Source of the DNA: UBA2287 sp964479665
Lineage (GTDB): Bacteria; Bacteroidota; Bacteroidia; Bacteroidales; Tenuifilaceae
Length of the DNA: 64,000 nt
Direction of reading: 5' to 3'
NCBI GenBank assembly: GCA_964479665.1
Contig: CAYZNN010000008.1
Span: 1 to 64,000 of the forward strand
Each line of letters opens with the position of its first letter. Position 1 is the first letter of the stretch. The position numbers were made by a program, and so were the translations under genes. Below the pieces are notes generated by a model that worked only from the letters and a program-made list of their open reading frames with translations, did not search any database and was not told where the DNA came from. Below, one piece after another: positions 1 to 8,413 of this stretch.

Positions 1-61
1 TTAGCAGAGGATTTGGTAAATGGAAATGACAATGAATAAATATTGCCAACCCACAGTCGTA

Positions 62-118
62 AGCACATTTGCAAGCCCACACGAGCCAACGCTCCAACCA
101 AAGGCTTGCAAAAGAGCT
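62..118. repeat. Imperfect inverted repeat in gene-free left edge
   Basis: The arms AGCACATTTGCAAGCC (62-77) and GGCTTGCAAAAGAGCT (103-118) pair at 14 of 16 positions around a 25-base loop. The stretch 1-245 holds no convincing gene. The palindrome resembles the folded recombination sites that flank gene cassettes, but no integrase gene is visible, so its role is open. Confidence 0.45.
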
Positions 119-138
119 TCCGTCTCTCCAGCCCGAGT

Positions 139-158
139 AACCGTCTTTCAGGACGGTT
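139..158. repeat. Small perfect hairpin
   Basis: AACCGTC (139-145) and GACGGTT (152-158) form a perfect 7-bp stem with a 6-base loop. There is a short T run just after it on the plus strand. It could be a terminator for a gene left of the window or part of the cassette-like palindromes here. Confidence 0.4.
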
Positions 159-283
159 TTAGGATTGCCGACCCACAAAAAAACAAAATAAATTTCTGCT
201 TTGTAGATAGGTTTGTACGGTTTGAGAATGACAATAAAAATGTAGCTAAATAACTGATAAACAGACAGAAATGAATGAACACC

Positions 284-419
284 AGCCCCTAACACGGTAT
301 ATAAAACATTTGGCGGATAGTACTGATTTTAAGGGCGGTACACTTAATGAACATCTCAACGGTTTGATAGGAAATCGCTTTGAAATGCCAAACGTTTCAT
401 ATACCCGAAAACGTTGAAT
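284..419 (-). repeat. attC-like imperfect palindrome at the end of a truncated gene
   Basis: Arms GTATATAAAACATTTGGCG (297-315) and TGCCAAACGTTTCATATAC (386-404) pair at 16 of 19 positions around about 70 bases. Read on the minus strand, the outer edges are ATTCAAC, which fits the integron site box RYYYAAC, and GTTAGGG, which fits GTTRRRY except for the last base. Size and layout are like an integron attC site, and the hemolysin III fragment stops exactly here. No integron integrase is in the window, so this would be an isolated cassette site. Assignment is inference. Confidence 0.35.
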
Positions 420-617
420 GTTCTTCGCTCCGTGAAAAACAGTAGACGCTATGTACAAATTAATTAGCCCCGCCCCAAAAACGCAAAAAGCAACTACATG
501 CCAGGCGTCTCCATAAAGGGCTGCACGAACGGCCAATATTGCGGTTGCCGCAATTGCTAGAAAAACACCAATACCATGGGTGGTGCTGTTAACTATTTCT
601 TCGTTTTTCGATGCCAT
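408..617 (-). pseudogene. Hemolysin III / YqfA-family membrane protein, N-terminal fragment
   Basis: The first 65-70 residues look like the start of the hemolysin III (HlyIII, PAQR-like) family. They show EEIVNSTTHGIG, then two hydrophobic helices and the segment ASTVFHGAKN, matching the family's STxxH region at the end of helix 2. Family members are about 210 residues with seven helices. Here homology ends near base 408 and the frame runs on as unrelated sequence to a stop at 246. The break coincides with the attC-like palindrome at 284-419, so the gene was probably cut by a rearrangement at that site. A functional product is unlikely. Confidence 0.6.
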
Positions 618-796
618 TGAACATTTTCATTAGTGCCGGTAAATATATTCTTTTTCCCTTCACATGACAGAAATTAAACGCTGTTTAACACAAGGGAGTA
701 TTTCTTTCCTTGAACAAGCATCCTCTTATCATAAATATTGAATTTCTATACGACTTGCTTATTATGAGTAAGTATGGAACAACACAATTTGAAACA

Positions 797-828
797 AAAA
801 AGGAGCTCATACAATATGAACTCCTTTT
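797..828 (-). terminator. Terminator after fabH
   Basis: A strong hairpin with stem AAAAGGAGCTCAT / ATGAACTCCTTTT lies just past the fabH stop on the minus strand. It is rich in T after the stem when read on that strand. It would end the DUF177-rpmF-plsX-fabH transcript. Confidence 0.7.
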
Positions 829-844
829 GAATGTCGATTATTCT

Positions 845-1855
845 CTATTTTATGAACTTGCTGCCATCGTAAGCCCACTTGATATAAGCGGCACCCCAAG
901 TAAATCCGGCTCCAAATGTGGCAATTATTATGTTATCTCCCTTTTTCAATTGCGGTTCCCACTCCCAAAGGCAGAGGGGGATGGTTGCGCTGGTAGTGTT
1001 TCCAAACCTTTCAATGTTAATCATTACTTTTTCCTTGGCAAGCTTCATGCGCTGGGCGGTTGCCTCAATAATTCGCATATTCGCCTGGTGGGGCACTAAC
1101 CATGCTAGTGTTTCGGGGGTTAAACTGTTTCGGTTCATCATTTCAACTGCGGTATCGGCCATGTTCGAAACGGCTGCCTTGAAAACCGGTTGTCCCTCTT
1201 GGTAAATATAATGCTGACGTTTTGTAACAGTATCGATAGATGCTGGGTAGCACGAACCACCCGCAACCTGATGCAAGTGCTTGCGCCCTGATCCATCTAC
1301 CCTCATAAGTGAATCGATTACTCCAAATCCTTCGTAGGAAGGTTCAAGCAGAACCGCTCCCGCACCATCGCCAAAAATAGGACAAGTGGTCCGATCGGTA
1401 TAGTCGGTAATGCTCGACATTTTGTCGGCTCCAACCACAACTACTTTTTTATGTGATCCCGATTCGATAAATTTTGAGGCAGTTACCAACGCATAAAGAA
1501 AGCTGGAACAACCTGCATTCATATCGTAGCCAAAGGCATTTTTAATGCCTACCTTATCGCTAATTATGTTTGCAGTTGCTGGAAATTGCATATCGGGGGT
1601 TACTACACCACAAATAAGCATATCAACCTCGTTTGGGCTGGTATTTGTTTTGCGAAGCAACTCGTTAACAGCATGAACAGCAATATCGGATGTACCAAGC
1701 CCTTCGCCCTTCAGTATCCTTCGCTCTTTAATCCCAATTCGGGTCATTATCCACTCATCGGTAGTATCTACCATTCGGCTTAACTCATCGTTGGTGAGTA
1801 TATAGTCGGGCACAAACCCACCAACACCTGTTATTGCGGCAGTAATTTTTCCCAT
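845..1855 (-). CDS. fabH: 3-oxoacyl-ACP synthase III (KAS III)
   Basis: This cytoplasmic enzyme condenses an acyl-CoA primer with malonyl-ACP to start type II fatty acid synthesis. The thiolase-fold protein is 336 residues, the normal length for FabH. The catalytic triad is visible: Cys116 in NAGCSSF, His256 in VPHQANMR and Asn286 in GNTTSATIP. The N-terminal TDEWIMTRIGIKERR is the family's usual substrate-entry segment. The start codon overlaps the stop of plsX by one base, which fixes the start and implies translational coupling. The order DUF177-rpmF-plsX-fabH is a classic lipid/ribosome operon across bacteria. Confidence 0.97.
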   Translation of the reverse strand: MGKITAAITGVGGFVPDYILTNDELSRMVDTTDEWIMTRIGIKERRILKGEGLGTSDIAVHAVNELLRKTNTSPNEVDMLICGVVTPDMQFPATANIISDKVGIKNAFGYDMNAGCSSFLYALVTASKFIESGSHKKVVVVGADKMSSITDYTDRTTCPIFGDGAGAVLLEPSYEGFGVIDSLMRVDGSGRKHLHQVAGGSCYPASIDTVTKRQHYIYQEGQPVFKAAVSNMADTAVEMMNRNSLTPETLAWLVPHQANMRIIEATAQRMKLAKEKVMINIERFGNTTSATIPLCLWEWEPQLKKGDNIIIATFGAGFTWGAAYIKWAYDGSKFIK

Positions 1856-2796
1856 TAGTTGAATACTTCTTTAATTTTTGTACATAATCCTGTAGCAACA
1901 ACCTCCCGGGTTTGAAGAATCATGTTCATAATGGCCTTTTCTTTTGAAACACCATGGCCAATAATAACAGGAGCGTTAACGCCAAGAATTGGGGTCCCTC
2001 CGTAATTTTCGAAATTAAACCTGTCGAAATACGGATCGGAAATGTTACGTTTCTTTGTTATGCGATAAAAAGCCTCGGCTTGCTTAAGCACTACGTTTCC
2101 TACAAATCCATCGCAAACAACTACATCTGCTTTTTTGTCCGAAAAAAGATCGCTTCCCTCAACATTGCCAACAAAGTTAAACTCGGTTGAGTCCTTCATT
2201 AGTTCGAAGGCACTTTTAGTTACCAGGTTGCCCTTTTCCTCTTCTTCGCCAATATTTAGCAAAGCTACTCGTGGGTTATTTATTCCTAAAATAAGGTTTG
2301 CGTAAAATGAACCCAGCAAAGCGTATTGGTAAAGAACATCGGGGCGGCAATCGGGGTTAATCCCAACGTCGAGGAGGAGGTTGGTCTTTGCTTCGCCAAT
2401 TGGAATAAAACCTGCAATGGCAGGACGAATAATTCCAGGAATTGACTTAATGCTATAAACGGCACCAACAAGCATGGCTCCAGTATTACCTGCGCTCGCA
2501 AAACCATCTATTTTGCCACATGCTAGCCATTTGAAACCAACAGCAATGCTTGAATCGGGCTTTTTAGCAATCGCTTTTGCGGGGTTCTCACCCATATCGA
2601 TTTCTTCGGAACAATGCACAATTTCGAAGTTAGATGGGCTAGTATTGAGTTTTTCCAACTCTTCGCAAATACTTTTTTCATCGCCAAACAGAACTATCTT
2701 TTGATTGGCTTCAAGCAATTTAAGTGCTGACACGGCTCCGGCCACAACAGCTGAAGGAGCGTAATCGCCCCCCATTGCATCGACTCCGATTCTCAT
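1855..2796 (-). CDS. plsX: Phosphate acyltransferase PlsX
   Basis: PlsX makes acyl-phosphate from acyl-ACP and phosphate, feeding PlsY in phospholipid synthesis as a peripheral membrane enzyme. The 313-residue protein opens with MRIGVDAMGGDYAP, the family signature. It also contains GNTGAMLVGA, LLLDVGINPDCRP and CDGFVGNVVLKQAEAF, all conserved in PlsX. It ends one base into the fabH start. An attenuator-like hairpin separates it from rpmF upstream, so expression may be lower than that of rpmF. Confidence 0.97.
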   Translation of the reverse strand: MRIGVDAMGGDYAPSAVVAGAVSALKLLEANQKIVLFGDEKSICEELEKLNTSPSNFEIVHCSEEIDMGENPAKAIAKKPDSSIAVGFKWLACGKIDGFASAGNTGAMLVGAVYSIKSIPGIIRPAIAGFIPIGEAKTNLLLDVGINPDCRPDVLYQYALLGSFYANLILGINNPRVALLNIGEEEEKGNLVTKSAFELMKDSTEFNFVGNVEGSDLFSDKKADVVVCDGFVGNVVLKQAEAFYRITKKRNISDPYFDRFNFENYGGTPILGVNAPVIIGHGVSKEKAIMNMILQTREVVATGLCTKIKEVFN

Positions 2797-2813
2797 ACCA
2801 ATAAATTAAAATT

Positions 2814-2829
2814 AGCCCCCTTGGGGGCT
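2814..2829 (-). terminator. Attenuator-like hairpin between rpmF and plsX
   Basis: AGCCCCC and GGGGGCT form a 7-bp GC-rich stem with a 2-base loop, followed on the minus strand by an A/T-rich run. It sits between the rpmF stop and the plsX start. Since plsX lacks another obvious promoter, partial read-through is likely, giving more rpmF than plsX message. Confidence 0.55.
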
Positions 2830-2836
2830 TTAAAAA

Positions 2837-3022
2837 TTAGGCAGTAACTGTTTTCTCAACGGCTAGTTTACCACGGTAGTGGCCACACTCGGGACAAACT
2901 CTGTGTAGTTGAATAGAGGCACCACAGTTTGAGCATGTGCCCAAGGTTGGCTCGGTTGCTTTGTAGTGCGTTCTGCGCTTGTTTTTTCTCTGCTTCGAAA
3001 TTCTGCTCTTTGGATGTGCCAT
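2837..3022 (-). CDS. rpmF: 50S ribosomal protein L32
   Basis: A 61-residue basic protein of the large ribosomal subunit. The start MAHPKSRISKQRKNKRR is the L32 signature, followed by a zinc-binding CxxC...CxxC pair (CSNCGASI and CPECGHY). Its place between DUF177/YceD and plsX is conserved in many bacteria. Confidence 0.97.
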   Translation of the reverse strand: MAHPKSRISKQRKNKRRTHYKATEPTLGTCSNCGASIQLHRVCPECGHYRGKLAVEKTVTA

Positions 3023-3067
3023 TTTACTAATTATTATCGTTTGTTAATAAGAATTATTTTCGTGATA

Positions 3068-3598
3068 CTAGTTTTCTGTTAAACCCCTCAATTTACTCCA
3101 TCTCGGGTCAATATCCATTGAATCTTTCTGCAAATCTTTCTTTACGATTCGTTTGAGCATATCTTTATTGCATTCCGACTTTTTTGTTCCTTCCATTCCG
3201 TGGAACTTACTAATGGGAATACTCAGCATTATGCTTTCGTAAAAGTATTGGGCTAAATTTATCTCGTACTCACTTTCTCCTATAATCCATAATTCATCGT
3301 TATCGATGTTGGTTTCATGTCCAAACTTTACAAAAAGATTTCCATTGTAGTTAATTGGAAAGGCAAAAAGTTCTAAACACCTGTCGCAATTTACCTGAAT
3401 CGAACCTGCTATTTCAATATTCAATTCAAGCATTGTGTTATGCTTGTTTAGCTCAATATTAGCCGAAAGGCTTCCCTTGCCAATTTCTCCTTCTGGATAT
3501 TGCTCAAAGAACCTATCGTTCATCTCAAACTCGAAATGGTGCTTTCCGAGTTTAAGTCCCTTGTAGTTAATGGAATATGTGTTTAAAATATTGCCCAC
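3068..3598 (-). CDS. DUF177 / YceD-family protein
   Basis: The 176-residue protein shows the YceD/DUF177 hallmark CDRCLELF at about residues 90-97, and the gene is directly upstream of rpmF, the normal context. Family members are linked to 23S rRNA accumulation and large-subunit assembly in other bacteria and plastids. The Bacteroidota versions are divergent, so function here is inferred from family and context. It is first in the operon, and a TACCTTTG box lies 20 bases upstream of the start. Confidence 0.85.
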   Translation of the reverse strand: MGNILNTYSINYKGLKLGKHHFEFEMNDRFFEQYPEGEIGKGSLSANIELNKHNTMLELNIEIAGSIQVNCDRCLELFAFPINYNGNLFVKFGHETNIDNDELWIIGESEYEINLAQYFYESIMLSIPISKFHGMEGTKKSECNKDMLKRIVKKDLQKDSMDIDPRWSKLRGLTEN

Positions 3599-3618
3599 TT
3601 AGCCCAAAAAATATCGGG

Positions 3619-3626
3619 CAAAGGTA
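3619..3626 (-). promoter_or_regulatory. Probable -7 promoter box of the DUF177-rpmF-plsX-fabH operon
   Basis: CAAAGGTA on the plus strand reads TACCTTTG on the minus strand, a full match to the Bacteroidota TAnnTTTG box, about 20 bases before the DUF177 start. A clear -33 TTTG partner is not visible at the expected spacing. Confidence 0.5.
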
Positions 3627-3717
3627 AAAATTATTGTGAAATAAAAAAAGTTATTAGAAATATGATGAACAACCTTGAAAAATTTTAATGCTACAGAACG
3701 AATCCAGTAAAGAACAA

Positions 3718-5514
3718 TTACTTCTGACGGCGTTTGCGTTCATTTTCGTCGAGGAATATTTTTCTTATTCTAATTGCCGCTGGGGTTAGTTCAACGTACT
3801 CATCCTCCTGAATATACTCAAGAGCCTCCTCAAGGCTGAACTTAATGGGAGGCGCAAGAAATATTTTTTCGTCGGAACCCGAAGCGCGAACATTGGTGAG
3901 TTTTTTCGATTTGGTTACATTTACTCCCAAGTCGCCTGAGCGGCTATTCTCTCCTACTACTTGGCCCGCATACACTTCGTCGTGCGATTCAATAAAAAAT
4001 TTGCCTCTGTCCTGTAGCTTATTAATTGCATACGCATATGCAGTTCCTGTTTCAATGGCAACCAAGGATCCATTTTGGCGCCCCTCAATGTCTCCTTTAT
4101 ATGGTTCAAAAGCCTTAAAACGATGGGCAATTACTGCTTCGCCGGCCGTTGCAGTTAATAGCACGTTGCGAAGGCCAATGATGCCTCGCGAGGGAATTTC
4201 GAACTCAAGATGAACCCTGTCGCCTCTGCGCTCCATAACCAGTAAATTTCCCCTGCGTCTATTCACTACCTCAATGGCTTTGCCAGAGAACTCGTCGGGC
4301 AGGTCGATGGATAATTGCTCAATTGGCTCACACTTTTCCCCACCAACCATTTTAATAATCACCTTGGGTTGACCAACCTGTAGCTCATAACCTTCGCGCC
4401 GCATGGTTTCAATTAATATTGAAAGGTGAAGAACCCCTCTCCCATAAACGTTAAAAGCATCTGCTGTCTCTGCCTGATCAACGCGAAGCGCCAGATTTTT
4501 TTCCGTTTCCTTCTCGAGGCGATCGCGAAGGTGACGTGATGTTAAAAACCTCCCCTCACGACCAAAGAAAGGAGAATCGTTAATTGTAAACCTCATGCTC
4601 ATTGTTGGTTCATCAATTTCAATTCCGGGCAAAGCCTCAGGATTCTCAATATCTGCAATGGTATCGCCAATATCGAAACCATCAATTCCAACAACAGCAC
4701 AAATATCACCTGCGTAAACTCGCTCTACTTTTTTCTTTCCCAGGCCATCAAAAACCAATAGTTCTTTTACTTTGGTTTTAACAACTTGGCCCTCCCTTTT
4801 AACTAATGCTATATGCTGACCAACCTGAATTTCTCCGCGCACTACCTTACCTATGGCAATCCGGCCAACGTACGACGAATAATCGAGTGATGCAATGAGC
4901 ATTTGCAATGTTCCTTTGCTCACCTTGGGTTCAGGTATGTGCTTAACTATTGATTCGAAAAGTGGTGTAATGTCCGATGATGCTTCTTTTAAACAACCTG
5001 ACATCCAGCCTTGTTTGGCGCTGCCAAATATTGTTGGGAAATTTAGCTGTTCTTCTGTTGCATTCAAGTTAAACATTAACTCAAATACCTGTTCCTGTAC
5101 CTCTTCGGGACGACAATTGATTTTATCAACTTTATTAATAACAACTATTGGTTTAAGGCCCAGCGAGAGCGCTTTTTGTAATACGAAGCGGGTTTGGGGC
5201 ATTGTTCCCTCAAATGCATCAACAATAAGAAGAACCCCGTCGGCCATATTCAGAACTCGCTCTACTTCACCTCCAAAGTCGGCATGGCCAGGAGTATCGA
5301 TAATGTTAATTTTAACTCCTTTGTAGGTTACAGATACGTTTTTAGCCAGAATGGTTATGCCCCTCTCACGTTCAAGCTCATTGCTATCGAGAATAAGTTC
5401 GCCAGGAATTTCGTGCTCCTTAAAAATTTTTCCTTGAATTATCATTTTATCGACCAAAGTTGTTTTCCCATGGTCGACGTGAGCAATAATTGCTATGTTT
5501 CTAATTGACTGCAT
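3718..5514 (-). CDS. typA: Ribosome-associated GTPase TypA/BipA
   Basis: A translational GTPase of the EF-G superfamily that aids large-subunit assembly and adaptation to stress. The 598-residue protein is the usual length. G1 (AHVDHGKTT, residues 11-19), G3 (DTPGHADF, about 73-80) and G4 (NKVD, about 127-130) are intact. The BipA-specific C-terminal domain is present with VYGRGVLHLSILIETMRREGYE and RGIIGLRNVLL. It is monocistronic, with a TACCTTTG box upstream and a terminator hairpin of pepE between the two genes. Confidence 0.97.
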   Translation of the reverse strand: MQSIRNIAIIAHVDHGKTTLVDKMIIQGKIFKEHEIPGELILDSNELERERGITILAKNVSVTYKGVKINIIDTPGHADFGGEVERVLNMADGVLLIVDAFEGTMPQTRFVLQKALSLGLKPIVVINKVDKINCRPEEVQEQVFELMFNLNATEEQLNFPTIFGSAKQGWMSGCLKEASSDITPLFESIVKHIPEPKVSKGTLQMLIASLDYSSYVGRIAIGKVVRGEIQVGQHIALVKREGQVVKTKVKELLVFDGLGKKKVERVYAGDICAVVGIDGFDIGDTIADIENPEALPGIEIDEPTMSMRFTINDSPFFGREGRFLTSRHLRDRLEKETEKNLALRVDQAETADAFNVYGRGVLHLSILIETMRREGYELQVGQPKVIIKMVGGEKCEPIEQLSIDLPDEFSGKAIEVVNRRRGNLLVMERRGDRVHLEFEIPSRGIIGLRNVLLTATAGEAVIAHRFKAFEPYKGDIEGRQNGSLVAIETGTAYAYAINKLQDRGKFFIESHDEVYAGQVVGENSRSGDLGVNVTKSKKLTNVRASGSDEKIFLAPPIKFSLEEALEYIQEDEYVELTPAAIRIRKIFLDENERKRRQK

Positions 5515-5536
5515 TAATTTTATCGTTTAAGGGGGG

Positions 5537-5544
5537 CAAAGGTA
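5537..5544 (-). promoter_or_regulatory. Probable -7 promoter box of typA
   Basis: CAAAGGTA on the plus strand is TACCTTTG on the minus strand, matching the Bacteroidota TAnnTTTG box 22 bases before the typA start. The -33 element is not clear. Confidence 0.5.
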
Positions 5545-5575
5545 TGAAACAATTTGATTTTCAACTTGAAAAAAT

Positions 5576-5606
5576 TAAAAAAACCGACAGGCTGGCTGTC
5601 GGTTTT
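5576..5606 (-). terminator. Terminator after pepE
   Basis: AAAACCGACAG and CTGTCGGTTTT form an 11-bp stem around a 4-5 base loop, followed by a T run on the minus strand. It lies just past the pepE stop. Confidence 0.8.
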
Positions 5607-5622
5607 AATAAATTCATCATTT

Positions 5623-6327
5623 TCAATCGAAAAGAAAATCAATGTCATCTCCGGGCATAACCTCAAAGGTGGATTGGCCGTGATGAAAAATACGTGCGGG
5701 TTTCGTGCCGAGTAGCTCAATATTACCCCTTTCGATTCTTAACATGCTTCCCTCCCTCAGGCCAACAACATAAACATATGGATCCATTTCTAAATACTCA
5801 AGAATTCTTTCCTCTCTGGTTTCGCCTCCAAAATTTTCCGGATGAATATCTAAGTAATGGGGGTTTATTTGAAATCGAACTAAATTAATTGCGCTTAGGT
5901 TGTCGGGTTCAGTTATGGGCATGTCGTTGGTAGTGCAAATGGTTGGACAAGCAACATTGGCGCCTGCGCTCCAACCAACAAAAGGGGTTCCATCAATAAC
6001 TCGATAACGGATAGCTTCAATTAACACATTTTGCTGCATCATCTTTAGAAGGCGAAATGTATTACCCCCACCAATAATGATTGCTTCTGCTTCTTGTACG
6101 GCATTTCTGGCTCGATTGAACCTCGTAATCGATTCAATCTTTACATTTATTCTATCAAAAGCCTTTTGAACTCTTGCCTCGTAATCGGTAAAAGTTTCGC
6201 TAACAGCTGCATAAGGAATGAATAGTGCCTTTTTCTTCCCTTCTAGAAGCCTACCAATCTCTTCAATACAATGGTCAAGGTAGCCATGACCTGGGTTAGT
6301 AGGGTTGCTAATCAAAAGGGTTTTCAT
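5623..6327 (-). CDS. pepE: Alpha-aspartyl dipeptidase PepE (peptidase E, S51)
   Basis: A cytoplasmic serine peptidase that splits dipeptides with N-terminal aspartate. The catalytic triad falls at the same numbers as in Salmonella PepE: Ser120 in GWSAGAN, Asp135 in TTNDMP and His157 in NPHYLD. The glycine-rich GGGNTFRLL precedes the nucleophile elbow as usual. Length, 234 residues, fits the family. It is a stand-alone gene with its own terminator. Confidence 0.95.
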   Translation of the reverse strand: MKTLLISNPTNPGHGYLDHCIEEIGRLLEGKKKALFIPYAAVSETFTDYEARVQKAFDRINVKIESITRFNRARNAVQEAEAIIIGGGNTFRLLKMMQQNVLIEAIRYRVIDGTPFVGWSAGANVACPTICTTNDMPITEPDNLSAINLVRFQINPHYLDIHPENFGGETREERILEYLEMDPYVYVVGLREGSMLRIERGNIELLGTKPARIFHHGQSTFEVMPGDDIDFLFD

Positions 6328-6409
6328 GTTTAATCAATTTTTGCAATGTAGCTTGTTGCACTGAAAAATTAACTAAATCAGTAATGATTTACGTAAACGT
6401 TACAAATTT

Positions 6410-8341
6410 TTATTTGGACCTCAACTTGATGGTGACTAAAAACGCTGAAAAAATGTCGCCATGGGTTGCATCATTTAAATCGAAAACGCCAGAAATCAGC
6501 TGATCGACCCTACTCAATTCCGTTTGTGGTAGTGATTCGATTGCTTTTATAATGTCTTGCTTCAGGATACTATTCTTTTTAAAATTCAATAAGCTATTCT
6601 CAATAATTATCATGCCCAATTGTTCCTCTGTTGCAAATCCATTCTCAACTTCAATAACATCACCCGTGGGCGTAACAACAAGGGCACTTTCGCTTCCAAA
6701 GTACTCAAACCTCATATCTTTCTTATTATAAATGAGCGATTTGAACGTATAGCTAGTATTTAAAGATTTAGTAACGAATTGTAAAGTTTCTGAAAAAAGT
6801 TCACCGGGGTTAATGATATGACTTAAACTATCATTTATCTTATTGTATATTATAGTATTGATTTTTATTTCATTATGAAATTTAATGTCAAAATTATGGA
6901 TGTTGTAAACAATTAAACAGCTCATCGTCTCATTTTCGTAAATAAAGCCTCCGTGTCCATGCGGTATACAGTTTCTGCTGCATTTAATTTGGCCTACATT
7001 AAAGCTATTGTGCAAAGTTCCATAAAACAGTGATTGCTGATATTCGTAAAAATCCTTGTTTAAGATTGAGGAAGAGCCCCTCTTTTTTCTTAAAAGATAG
7101 ATATATAAAAGTAAACATAATGATACTATAAGAATTAAAATCGATGAGATGATTAGATAATTTGTAATGTCCAACAAACCCTCTTTTTCCTTTATTAACT
7201 TATTTAACTCTGTTTTTAACTCATCGTCCATAATCTGATTTTCAAGTAACTTTAATTTTTCTTCTGCCTCTTGTTTTTGAAGTGAGTCCTTTATGCTCGA
7301 AAATTCTTTAAAATACTCGAATGCTTTTTTATATGAATTCATTTTCTCATTTACAAGTGCAAGATGGTATAAAAGTTCTTGTTTGGTTTCAATAATATTT
7401 TCTCTATTAGCTATTTTGAGAGATTTATTTAAATATTCTATTGCTTTAATAACATCATTTTTATAAAAGTACGCTATTCCAATGTTTTTTAATGCTATGC
7501 ACTCCCTAGTTGAGCTGCCAAGTTTTTGAAATCGCTCCACGGCGTTAGTGTGATATAGTAGAGCATCAACAAACATTCCCTTTTTTAGGAACAATGTACC
7601 TATGTTATCCTGAATTATTGCAACTCCAATTGATATGCTAAGGGAATCGTAAATATGTAAAGCCCTTACGTAGTAAGAGTGTGCCAAATCGAATGAGTTC
7701 AGTTCCATGTAAGCACTGGCAATATTATTTGAAGCTGCAGCAACGGCTCTGTGGTAGTTACTTTTCTGATTAATTTCGAGGTAGGTTTTAAAGAATTCTA
7801 TTGCTTTCAAATATTCTTGCCTATAAAAAAAAATTTGACCAATATTATTAGATACCATGCCTATTCCCTCAACATGACCCTGAGCCTTGAATATGTTCAG
7901 CGCCAACGAAAAGTTTTCAATAGCCAAATCGTATCGTGCCCATGAGCGATATATTAATCCAATATCATTTAAAACTTCGGCTTGTGATATTTTATTATTT
8001 TGCTGCTCATAAATGCTTTGTGCTGCAATTAGGTTTTGTAATGCTGCCTTAAGGTCTCCTTTCTTTTGCAAAATGTACCCAAGCTGGTGATAGGCGTCTG
8101 CTGCTAAATTCCATAATCGTTTATGGGAAGCCAACTCTAAAGCCAGGCTCCAATACATTTTACTTGCATCAAAATCTGTATCGATATGTGCTACGGCTAA
8201 CTTAAAAAGTGCATTGTACTTTGCTGTGTCAATTTTTGAATTTTCAGCAACGTATTTAAGGCTATCTATATTGGCTCCTCTTGATTGGTTAAATAGTAAA
8301 TACATGAGAACGATTAACAGTAATATATGCTTGTATCTCAT
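6410..8341 (-). CDS. TPR membrane protein with degenerate SpoIIE-like C-terminal domain
   Basis: A signal/anchor segment (KHILLLIVLMYLLFNQSRG) is followed by about eight tetratricopeptide repeats (residues 40-370, with repeats such as AEVLNDIGLIYRSWARYDLAIENFSLAL). Next come a short coiled coil, a transmembrane helix at about 393-416 (IISSILILIVSLCLLLYIYLL) and a 220-residue cytoplasmic tail. The tail is spaced like the TPR-TM-SpoIIE phosphatases common in Bacteroidota, with MRFEYFGSESALVVTPTGD matching the LxYAGAxNPLxxI strand. The metal-binding Asp and the TGHG motif are missing, replaced around CLIVYNIHNFD, and the terminal DDIT reads HGDIFSAFLV. It is probably a pseudo-phosphatase signalling protein. 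The ATG at 8341 is preferred because a longer TTG start would run through the upstream terminator. Confidence 0.7.
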   Translation of the reverse strand: MRYKHILLLIVLMYLLFNQSRGANIDSLKYVAENSKIDTAKYNALFKLAVAHIDTDFDASKMYWSLALELASHKRLWNLAADAYHQLGYILQKKGDLKAALQNLIAAQSIYEQQNNKISQAEVLNDIGLIYRSWARYDLAIENFSLALNIFKAQGHVEGIGMVSNNIGQIFFYRQEYLKAIEFFKTYLEINQKSNYHRAVAAASNNIASAYMELNSFDLAHSYYVRALHIYDSLSISIGVAIIQDNIGTLFLKKGMFVDALLYHTNAVERFQKLGSSTRECIALKNIGIAYFYKNDVIKAIEYLNKSLKIANRENIIETKQELLYHLALVNEKMNSYKKAFEYFKEFSSIKDSLQKQEAEEKLKLLENQIMDDELKTELNKLIKEKEGLLDITNYLIISSILILIVSLCLLLYIYLLRKKRGSSSILNKDFYEYQQSLFYGTLHNSFNVGQIKCSRNCIPHGHGGFIYENETMSCLIVYNIHNFDIKFHNEIKINTIIYNKINDSLSHIINPGELFSETLQFVTKSLNTSYTFKSLIYNKKDMRFEYFGSESALVVTPTGDVIEVENGFATEEQLGMIIIENSLLNFKKNSILKQDIIKAIESLPQTELSRVDQLISGVFDLNDATHGDIFSAFLVTIKLRSK

Positions 8342-8370
8342 CTGATTATAAATTATTCGCCTAAAATAAT

Positions 8371-8395
8371 AAAAAAACCCGCCCAAAGGCGGGTT
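8371..8395 (-). terminator. Terminator after the outer-membrane barrel gene
   Basis: AACCCGCC and GGCGGGTT form an 8-bp GC-rich stem around a 4-base loop. On the minus strand it is followed by seven T. It separates the barrel gene (8414-9358) from the TPR gene. Confidence 0.85.
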
Positions 8396-8413
8396 GCGGG
8401 TCGAAGAATTTTT

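Noticed and set aside
20..253. 77-codon open frame at the left edge
   Set aside because: No recognisable protein; it overlaps two palindromes and its composition looks non-coding.
710..1099. 129-codon plus-strand frame overlapping fabH
   Set aside because: Antisense to fabH and running through its terminator; no domain.
8342..8386. 15-residue upstream extension of the TPR gene from a TTG
   Set aside because: It would begin within the terminator hairpin of the preceding gene; the ATG at 8341 gives the hydrophobic start directly.
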